Assembly: GCA_003157225.1 (NCBI GenBank)
Contig: PMIZ01000315.1
Coordinates: forward strand, 1 to 6,219
Length of the DNA stretch: 6,219 bases
Direction of reading: 5' to 3'
From: Actinomycetota bacterium
GTDB taxonomy: Bacteria > Actinomycetota > Thermoleophilia > RBG-16-64-13
The position numbers were made by a program, and so were the translations under genes. Each line of letters starts with the position of its first letter. Position 1 is the first letter of the stretch. Positions 1 through 5,086 of this stretch are shown here, in pieces. The notes under the pieces were generated by a model. It worked only from the letters and a program-made list of their open reading frames with translations, had not been told where the DNA came from and ran no database searches.

Positions 1-696
1 CGCGACCAGCCGATCAAGATGGCCGCGATGGAAGGCATATACCAGACGGGATCGCACAAGTCGTTGAGCATCTTCGGCTACGTGGACGAAGGCGCTCAAA
101 AGGCGGTCGGCCTCAAGATGCCCGACGGATTGAGCCTGATCTTAGGCCTTTCAACCAACAAGGTGATCACGGGACTGAACAGCGTCCCGTCCTCGGACCG
201 GCCTCCAGTGCAGATCGTGTTCCAGACTTGGCACCTGATGATCGCGGTCGGGATACTCCTCGTCCTCATCATGCTGGTGGGACTGTACTTGTGGTGGCGC
301 AAGACGCTTGAGCATTCGCGCAGATACCTGCTCGCCCTGGAATTGGCGATTCCCCTGCCCATGGTGGCCACGACTCTCGGCTGGATGACCGCGGAGATCG
401 GAAGACAGCCCTGGGTGGTGGAGGGGCAACTGCGCACCACCGACGCGGTCTCGTCCACGGTCTCTTCGAGCCAAGTGGCGACCACCCTCGCGATCTTCAT
501 CGTCCTCTACGCGGTGCTCTTCTACTTCTGGTTGATGGTGGTGCGAAGGATCGTGCGCAAGGGGCCGGATGAGGTCGAGGTGGAGCCCAAGGTGGGGCCC
601 GAGCCCATCGTGCCGCCACTGGCGGTTACCGCTCCGAGTCTCGCGACGCCAAGCATGGAGTTGGTCAGGCGCGACGAATGGGGGCCGCCCCAATGA
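1..696 (+). CDS. cydA: Cytochrome bd-type quinol oxidase subunit I, C-terminal part (5' end outside window)
   Basis: This subunit binds quinol and the haems of cytochrome bd oxidase, which oxidises quinol and reduces oxygen to water in the cytoplasmic membrane without pumping protons. The reading frame is open from base 1, so the N-terminal half, including the histidine haem ligands, is missing. In window residues, KMAAME at 6-11 matches the E. coli Q-loop segment holding K252 and E257. WHLM at 77-80 supplies the methionine that matches haem b558 ligand M393. GWMTAEIGRQPW at 127-138 is the CydA signature before the last helix. About three membrane helices are visible (roughly 77-97, 109-128 and 158-181). 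K6 to M80 spans 74 residues against 141 in E. coli, so the long Q-loop insert is absent. A polar, proline-rich tail of about 45 residues follows the last helix. The stop overlaps the cydB start as ATGA. Family assignment is firm; cydA versus a cioA-type name is a matter of convention. Confidence 0.96.
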   Translation, partial: RDQPIKMAAMEGIYQTGSHKSLSIFGYVDEGAQKAVGLKMPDGLSLILGLSTNKVITGLNSVPSSDRPPVQIVFQTWHLMIAVGILLVLIMLVGLYLWWRKTLEHSRRYLLALELAIPLPMVATTLGWMTAEIGRQPWVVEGQLRTTDAVSSTVSSSQVATTLAIFIVLYAVLFYFWLMVVRRIVRKGPDEVEVEPKVGPEPIVPPLAVTAPSLATPSMELVRRDEWGPPQ

Positions 697-1751
697 CTGG
701 CCTCCAAGCAGCTCTGTTCGTTATCACGGCATTTCTTCTGATCGCCTACGCCATTCTCGACGGATTCGACCTGGGCCTAGGGGTGCTCTATCCGTGGCTG
801 GCCCGAAATGACCACGAACGCAGCGCTCTGCGCGGAGCTATCGCGCCCGTCTGGGACGGCAACGAGGTGTGGCTCATCGTTCTCGGCGGACTGCTGTTCG
901 CGGCGTTTCCTCCAGTCTATGCGGGCGTGCTGAGCGGCTTCTACCTGCCCTTCATGTTGGTCGTTTTCGCGCTGATCATCCGAGCGGTTTCGCTGGGCCT
1001 ACACAACGGGGAGAGCGAGCGCCATGGACTCCGCACAGCCGGGTTCTTCCTCGGCTCCCTGGTTCCGTCCTTCTTCTTTGGTCTGTTCGCCGGCAACCTC
1101 ATTCGCGGGGTCACGCTCTCGCCCGCCGGCGATCGCACGGGCGGCTTGGGCGAACTTTTCAGCCCGTTCGCCGTGCTCATCGGCTTGGCGAGCCTCGCAA
1201 TGTTCGCGAATCAGGGAGCGTGCTGGGCCGCTCTGAAGACGCATCGCGGCGACCTTCATGCCCGAGCGCGAAGAACGCGAGACGTCACCGGTTGGCTGGT
1301 TCTGGCGCTGATCGCCGGCGCGACGGTCGCCGCTCATTGGGAAGCCCGCGGCAGTATGTCTCGCAACTTTCACCATGGGCTCGGGTGGTTAGCGATGTTC
1401 TTGTTGTTGGTCGGGCTCGCCTTCCAGCTGATCGTCTCCCGGAGACCAGACGATGCCCTCGGACATCGGGACAGAGGTATCTTCGTGGCCTCGAGCGCCA
1501 TCATCTCGGGACTGGTGGGCATCTGGGCGGTAGGCAACTACCCCGTTCTCGTGCCGGCTCGCAACCAGTCCGCCCTCAGCTTGACGGCTTCGAGCGCAGC
1601 CGCGACCAGGCCCGCCTTGATCGCACTCCTGGTGATGGCGGTGATCGGAATCCCTCTAATGCTTGCCTATACCACGGTGGTGTATCGGCTCTTCAGGGGA
1701 CGCTCGACCACGGACGGCGGCGCCACCGACGGCGGCAGGAGCCAGTACTAG
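693..1751 (+). CDS. cydB: Cytochrome bd-type quinol oxidase subunit II
   Basis: This is the second large membrane subunit of cytochrome bd oxidase; it pairs with CydA and stabilises the haem arrangement. The 352-residue product is close to normal length. It shows the N-terminal signature DGFDLG (residues 23-28), then PVWDGNEVW (52-60) with the conserved WD pair, GFYLPF (82-87), and the late YPVLVPA segment (283-289). It ends with the last helix and YRLFRGR (331-337). Some eight to nine hydrophobic helices are visible. I chose the ATG at 693 because it overlaps the cydA stop (ATGA) and leaves the usual short N-terminus. An in-frame ATG at 678 would add five residues, and neither has a strong ribosome binding site (a GGGGG run lies 8 bases before 693). 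Translational coupling to cydA is likely. The tail ends in a small TDGGATDGG repeat. No cydX-like small gene follows, because the next gene on the other strand shares the stop. Confidence 0.96.
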   Translation: MTGLQAALFVITAFLLIAYAILDGFDLGLGVLYPWLARNDHERSALRGAIAPVWDGNEVWLIVLGGLLFAAFPPVYAGVLSGFYLPFMLVVFALIIRAVSLGLHNGESERHGLRTAGFFLGSLVPSFFFGLFAGNLIRGVTLSPAGDRTGGLGELFSPFAVLIGLASLAMFANQGACWAALKTHRGDLHARARRTRDVTGWLVLALIAGATVAAHWEARGSMSRNFHHGLGWLAMFLLLVGLAFQLIVSRRPDDALGHRDRGIFVASSAIISGLVGIWAVGNYPVLVPARNQSALSLTASSAAATRPALIALLVMAVIGIPLMLAYTTVVYRLFRGRSTTDGGATDGGRSQY

Positions 1752-2329
1752 AGGCGCGGTATGGCACAGTCCTGAGCAGCGCTCTCTGCTGCCCACTCTT
1801 GCTTGAGGAGCCCATACAACTCGAGATCCTCGTACCCGTCCCATTTCCTGACGTGCTGTCGAAGCGTCCCCTCATGGCGCATACCAAGCTTTCGCATGAT
1901 TCGGCCCGACGCCGGATTGCGGCCAAAGTGCCAGGCATGAACCCTGAGTAAGCCGAGATCCCTGAACGCAAATCGCACGACGGCCCGTCCCGCCTCGGTG
2001 CAGAATCCCTGGTTCCAGTAGGGCTTCCCGATCCAGTAGGCAAGCTCGGCTCGATGACCATCGGCAATGCCAATGAGGCTGATCGCTCCGACGACAGAAC
2101 CGTCCGACTTGCGCGTGATCGCAAGGGTGAGTCCTTCCAACTTGGCGAATGCCTCCCCGTGCTTTGAAATCCAGTCCTCGGCCATCCCATCCAGATACGG
2201 ATGTGGGATGTTGAGAGTGGTGTCGGCGACGGCCACGTCTCCAGCGAGTTGCTGGACCGTTGCTGCATCTTGGAGGCTGAAGGGGCGGAGCACCAGCCGT
2301 TCGGTTTCCAGCGTGGGTATCTCTCTCAT
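1748..2329 (-). CDS. GNAT-family N-acetyltransferase, RimJ/RimL type
   Basis: The product is a cytoplasmic acetyl-CoA-dependent N-acetyltransferase of 193 residues, the usual size for the RimJ/RimL (Acetyltransf_3) group. That group acetylates N-terminal amines of ribosomal proteins and also small molecules, so the substrate here is unknown. The opening LETERLVLRPFSLQD (residues 7-21) is the classic start of the group. The acetyl-CoA-binding motif A is ELAYWIGKPYWNQGFCTEA (95-113), with Cys110 where Gly or Ala is commonest. Motif B follows as NPASGRIMRKLGMRHEG (138-154). An in-frame ATG at 2389 would add 20 residues, but GGAGG at 2335-2339 lies 5 bases before the ATG at 2329, so the shorter form is preferred. 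The gene converges on cydB and shares its CTAG stop. No clear promoter is visible upstream; it may be read from the preceding cassette. Family is certain, role is not. Confidence 0.93.
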   Translation of the reverse strand: MREIPTLETERLVLRPFSLQDAATVQQLAGDVAVADTTLNIPHPYLDGMAEDWISKHGEAFAKLEGLTLAITRKSDGSVVGAISLIGIADGHRAELAYWIGKPYWNQGFCTEAGRAVVRFAFRDLGLLRVHAWHFGRNPASGRIMRKLGMRHEGTLRQHVRKWDGYEDLELYGLLKQEWAAESAAQDCAIPRL

Positions 2330-2334
2330 TCTTC

Positions 2335-2339
2335 CCTCC
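2335..2339 (-). promoter_or_regulatory. Ribosome binding site of the acetyltransferase gene
   Basis: On the - strand GGAGG, followed by GAAGA, leads directly into the ATG at 2329. The 5-base spacing is good, and it decides the start in favour of 2329 over the upstream in-frame ATG at 2389. Confidence 0.8.
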
Positions 2340-2404
2340 GCAAACGACGAGGACCCGTGTGGAATGGGCGTTTCCTGCGAGGCCTCCACGTCAGTCAGCC
2401 GACA

Positions 2405-2419
2405 GGCTTCTGCGAAGCC
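2405..2419. other. Small perfect hairpin in the spacer before the acetyltransferase gene
   Basis: GGCTTC, TGC, GAAGCC forms a 6-bp perfect stem with a 3-base loop, in the 179-base spacer (2330-2508) between the 213-codon gene and the acetyltransferase gene. It lies about 90 bases after the 213-codon gene's stop. No T-run follows on either strand, so it does not qualify as an intrinsic terminator. It may end or stabilise the cassette transcript. Nothing else in the spacer is recognisable. Confidence 0.35.
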
Positions 2420-2508
2420 ACGGGAAGCTCTGGTGCATGAAGCGGAAGCCCACGGCCAGACGTCAGGACAAGCTCCAGCCGCAACAACAGCACATAGACA
2501 TCAAACCA

Positions 2509-3150
2509 CTATCGTTCACCATCCCAGCCCTCGGTGTGAGTGAAGTCCTGGCAGAAGAGGCGATAGCTATCCAACAGGGTTCCGTGCCAGTTGTCCTGCC
2601 GGTCCTTGAACTTGGCCCCAAGGTCCTCAATGCAGAACCGGACTATGTCCTCGATGGGCACGTAGCCAGTCGGGGCATGCAAGTTGTTGAGCGAAACCGT
2701 CTGGCCGTTGAGTTCGAGAGGCAAATCGCCTTGGACATGGTGCCGAGCATAGTACTTCGGCTCAACCCAGTCCTTCTCGGGTTTACCTTGGTTCTTTTCC
2801 CAGCCTGCCCGCGTCGGATAGAGACGCTTGAATTCCCAACGCATGAGAGACGTGCCGTTACCGCCATACAGGTAATACCAGTAGGCCACCGTCCTCAGTT
2901 CGTGCTTCCCATCTTTGTCGATGATCGAGTCACAGTTCTGGGTCAACGATAGGGATAGCCAGCCGTAGTCGCTGTTGAAACAGGCTTCTTCTGGATGTCC
3001 GGCCTGCCTGAAGCCGATGTTGACACAAGGCGTGCCCTTGACGGGCACGGCCTGCAGGCGGGTTTGAGTCAGCGTCTTGCAGAGGACACCATTCAGATGG
3101 TCAGTGAACTTTCTTGCCGCGTCTTCAAATGAGCGGCCGGTGATGGCCAT
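2509..3150 (-). CDS. Hypothetical protein, second gene of a two-gene cassette (possible toxin-like partner)
   Basis: I do not recognise the family with certainty. The 213-residue product looks soluble, with no signal peptide or membrane helix, and it is rich in aromatics (7 Trp) with 6 Cys. Notable segments are YWYYLYGG (90-97), RWEFKR (104-109), a His pair at 137-138, LHAPTG (157-162) and EDIVRFCIEDLG (167-178). The order of an aromatic strand, an Arg-rich strand, a His-containing strand, a Pro-Gly turn and an acidic amphipathic helix recalls small toxin-like families such as TumE/DUF6516, and also DUF2290. That is a pattern resemblance, not an alignment. The start is 6 bases after the 70-codon gene's stop with no good ribosome binding site, so translation is probably coupled to that gene. 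G+C looks lower than in the nuo genes. The gene is likely real: it is intact, co-oriented and protein-like in composition. Confidence 0.75.
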   Translation of the reverse strand: MAITGRSFEDAARKFTDHLNGVLCKTLTQTRLQAVPVKGTPCVNIGFRQAGHPEEACFNSDYGWLSLSLTQNCDSIIDKDGKHELRTVAYWYYLYGGNGTSLMRWEFKRLYPTRAGWEKNQGKPEKDWVEPKYYARHHVQGDLPLELNGQTVSLNNLHAPTGYVPIEDIVRFCIEDLGAKFKDRQDNWHGTLLDSYRLFCQDFTHTEGWDGER

Positions 3151-3156
3151 AGAGCA

Positions 3157-3369
3157 CTATGCGGCGCAGCAGAGGTCCAGGAGTGAGGCGAGCGCCTTGA
3201 TGTCAGCTTGGATGTAGTTCTTGGCAGCAGCCCCGGATTGAACCCAGGCAAGAGCGTCGTCAAGGGACCACTTCTGGCTATCGGCTTCTAGCTGCAGAAG
3301 CGCGCGGATATCATCGACAGTGGCTTCGCCACGATCGAAAGCATCGCTTATGTGCTTGGGCACCACCAT
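3157..3369 (-). CDS. Small hypothetical protein, first gene of a two-gene cassette
   Basis: The product is a 70-residue, probably all-helical cytoplasmic protein that I do not recognise. Visible features are an N-terminal basic stretch MVVPKHISDAF, an acidic helix VDDIRALLQLEAD (18-30), a second helix SLDDALAWVQ (35-44), and a KNYIQADIKALASLL segment (50-64) before a short LCCAA end. No helix-turn-helix or ribbon-helix-helix motif is clear. The start is well supported: AAGGAGGT lies 5 bases upstream of the ATG. A candidate promoter precedes it, and the 213-codon gene follows after 6 bases. A small first gene coupled to a larger second gene is the usual antitoxin-toxin order, but that role is only inferred. 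The strong ribosome binding site makes it likely that this short gene is real. Confidence 0.75.
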   Translation of the reverse strand: MVVPKHISDAFDRGEATVDDIRALLQLEADSQKWSLDDALAWVQSGAAAKNYIQADIKALASLLDLCCAA

Positions 3370-3374
3370 GACCG

Positions 3375-3382
3375 ACCTCCTT
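3375..3382 (-). promoter_or_regulatory. Strong ribosome binding site of the 70-codon gene
   Basis: On the - strand AAGGAGGT stands 5 bases before the ATG at 3369. It is a full match to the anti-Shine-Dalgarno complement and the strongest such site in the window. It fixes the start of this small gene and suggests a high translation rate for the first cassette product relative to the second, which has no visible site. Confidence 0.85.
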
Positions 3383-3395
3383 CCCCTTGCTCCGT

Positions 3396-3425
3396 ATACT
3401 ACGCTGCCCTTCGGGCATCATGCAA
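3396..3425 (-). promoter_or_regulatory. Candidate sigma-70-type promoter of the two-gene cassette
   Basis: Read on the - strand, TTGCAT (3425-3420) and TAGTAT (3401-3396) are separated by 18 bases, each matching 4 of 6 consensus positions. Initiation would fall near 3389, giving a leader of about 20 bases that just contains the ribosome binding site. The -10 lies inside CGTA-3-TACG (3393-3403), and the spacer holds TGCCC-3-GGGCA (3405-3417). These inverted repeats could be operators or chance. Placement is convincing; sequence matches alone are modest. Confidence 0.45.
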
Positions 3426-3538
3426 CGAAGTACAACCAAAATCTTGCATCCCCTGCAGCCCAACTATCTAGCATCATCGGCCGGACAGGAAGAAAGCCCA
3501 AGCCAGCTCCCCGATTCATACTGACCGACTACCCACGT

Positions 3539-3572
3539 CGCGCCGCTAGGTGCACGCCTGCCGCTCGGCGCG
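3539..3572. other. GC-rich stem-loop in the gap behind nuoN
   Basis: CGCGCCG (3539-3545) and CGGCGCG (3566-3572) form a 7-bp perfect stem around a 20-base loop, 51 to 84 bases after the nuoN stop on the - strand. No T-run follows, so it is not a standard intrinsic terminator. It could protect or pause the 3' end of the nuo transcript. Apart from the cassette promoter region, the 253-base gap (3370-3622) shows no convincing gene. Confidence 0.3.
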
Positions 3573-3622
3573 CGCTTGCCATCTATGAGGGCCCGTGAAT
3601 CACATCAATCACTTCGCGGCGC

Positions 3623-5086
3623 CTAGCCGAGACTGCCGGCAGCCATCTCGATGAGCCGAAGAAGAAGCCGGGGATAGAGGCCGAGGAACAGCAGCGCGAG
3701 GGCCACGAAGACCAGCACCGAAGCGCTGAGCGGGGCGATCGCCAGGCCTCGGATGGCCGGCACGGCACCCTCTTCATCCGCGCTCTCCGGAACCACTCTT
3801 TCGAACAGCGCCACGATCACGCGCAGATAGTAGAAGAGGCCCAGGACGCTCGTCAGCACCAGCACCAAGACGAGGGCCCAACGCGAGCCCCCAGCACCGG
3901 CCTGTACCAGAAGGAACTTCCCGATGAAACCGGCCGTGATGGGGATGCCAGCAAGAGACAACAACGCGAGGGTGAGAACGCCGGCCAGCCACGGCTTCCG
4001 TCTTGCCAGCCCACGGTAGTCCTCGATAGACTCGGGCTCGCCATGTGCGTCGCCGAGAGCACCGACGACCCCGAAGGCGGCCACCATCGTCAGGGAATAC
4101 GCGGCCAGGTAGAAGGCCACCGCGGTCCGTGCCAGAGCCCCACCTGCCAACAGGGCGACGAGCAGGTACCCGAGGTGAGATATGGACGAATAGGCCAGGA
4201 GCCGCTTCACGTTGCGCTGCAGAAGTGCGAGCAGGTTGCCCACCGCCATGGAAGCGAACGCGACCACACTCAGCACCAAGAACAAGGGACGGCCGTGGAC
4301 CGCATCCACCTGCATCGCGTATCTCAGCAACAAAGCGAACAGCGCGGCTTTGGACACACTGGCGATGAATGCCGCTACCGGGGCCGGCGCCCCCTGATAG
4401 ACATCCGGGGTCCACATGTGGAACGGGACCACCGCCAGCTTGAAGCCGACCCCGGTGAATATCAGCACCAGGCCCGTCACGTACAACCCCTTCTGCAGGC
4501 CCGAGACCGCCGCGCCGAACGAAGCGAGGCCGCCCAGACTCAGCGTCCCCGACACGGCGTACACCAGCGCCATCCCGAACACCAGGAACGCAGACGTGGT
4601 CGCGGCGAGCACCAGGTACTTCAGCCCCGCCTCCACGGCGACCGCGCGGCCCGCGGGGTAGGCGATGAGCCCATAGAGTGCGACGCTTAGGACTTCGAGT
4701 CCTAGGAAAAATGAGGCGAAGTGGCTGCTGGAGACGAGCGTGCCCGCTCCCAGGGTAGCCAGCAGGATGAGAACGTAATACTCGGCGCTCTCCCGCTCCG
4801 TTCGCCTGAGATAGCCATGCGACAGCAGCACCACCAGCCCGGCGGTGACTATCAGAAGACCGATGAAGAAGAGTGCATAGTCATCCATGATGAGCAGGCC
4901 CGTCGCTCTTCGATCGGTCGAGGCGGCCACGAGGCCAACGGCTACGAGCGACCCCAGGATCCCGGCCATCGTGAGGCAGAGGATGGCTACGTGCGAGCGG
5001 ACGAAGGCGGAGAGCAGCATAGCCGCTACGGCGGTGCCGCCCAGAACCATGAACGGAGTCACGGCCAGCAGGTGTAGATCGGTCAT
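3623..5086 (-). CDS. nuoN: NADH-quinone oxidoreductase subunit N (complex I, antiporter-like)
   Basis: NuoN is one of three antiporter-like membrane subunits through which complex I moves protons as it passes electrons from NADH to quinone. The 487-residue product is the normal length and almost wholly membrane helices. Residues matching the E. coli proton path are all present: E131 in FFLGLEVLSVALY, K216 in VGFKLAVVPFHMW, K246 in ASVSKAALF, H304 in AYSSISHLGY and K389 in AGFIGKFLL (E. coli E133, K217, K247, H305, K395). WTPDVYQGAP (225-234) is a NuoN hallmark that separates it from NuoM and NuoL. The ATG at 5086 overlaps the nuoM stop (ATGA) and has GGAGG 7 bases upstream (5094-5098). The frame stays open 56 codons further back, but that is nuoM coding sequence in another frame. 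As in most nuo operons, nuoN is last, and the next gene starts 253 bases away. Confidence 0.98.
   Translation of the reverse strand: MTDLHLLAVTPFMVLGGTAVAAMLLSAFVRSHVAILCLTMAGILGSLVAVGLVAASTDRRATGLLIMDDYALFFIGLLIVTAGLVVLLSHGYLRRTERESAEYYVLILLATLGAGTLVSSSHFASFFLGLEVLSVALYGLIAYPAGRAVAVEAGLKYLVLAATTSAFLVFGMALVYAVSGTLSLGGLASFGAAVSGLQKGLYVTGLVLIFTGVGFKLAVVPFHMWTPDVYQGAPAPVAAFIASVSKAALFALLLRYAMQVDAVHGRPLFLVLSVVAFASMAVGNLLALLQRNVKRLLAYSSISHLGYLLVALLAGGALARTAVAFYLAAYSLTMVAAFGVVGALGDAHGEPESIEDYRGLARRKPWLAGVLTLALLSLAGIPITAGFIGKFLLVQAGAGGSRWALVLVLVLTSVLGLFYYLRVIVALFERVVPESADEEGAVPAIRGLAIAPLSASVLVFVALALLFLGLYPRLLLRLIEMAAGSLG

Noticed and set aside
1713..1738. Repeated GACGGCGGC near the end of cydB.
   Set aside because: It encodes a two-copy TDGG tail; too short and in-frame to suggest more than local slippage.
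1775..1790. AGCAG-6-CTGCT stem-loop just after the cydB stop, as a possible cydAB terminator.
   Set aside because: Only a 5-bp stem, no T-run, and it is inside the acetyltransferase coding sequence.
2359..2952. A 197-codon + strand reading frame with fairly protein-like composition opposite the 213-codon gene.
   Set aside because: It lies antisense to a gene that sits in a coherent - strand cassette, has no good ribosome binding site or neighbouring gene on its strand, and its hydrophobic runs mirror the codons of the opposite strand.
3320..3598. A 92-codon + strand reading frame across the start of the 70-codon gene and the gap behind nuoN.
   Set aside because: It overlaps antisense the strong ribosome binding site and promoter of the 70-codon gene, has a basic low-complexity composition and shows no recognisable motif.
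3595..3612. GTGAATCACATCAATCAC, resembling an FNR/CRP-type site (ATCAA half perfect, other half poor).
   Set aside because: It lies just downstream of the nuoN stop with no promoter beside it, and one half-site matches only 3 of 5 positions.
2390..3622. Possible integron cassette or insertion with flanking repeats around the two-gene cassette.
   Set aside because: No attC-like core sites, transposase or integrase gene, terminal inverted repeats or target-site duplication could be seen by eye.
4043..5077. Several long + strand frames opposite nuoN.
   Set aside because: They are antisense shadows of a high-GC membrane protein gene with all family residues intact on the - strand.
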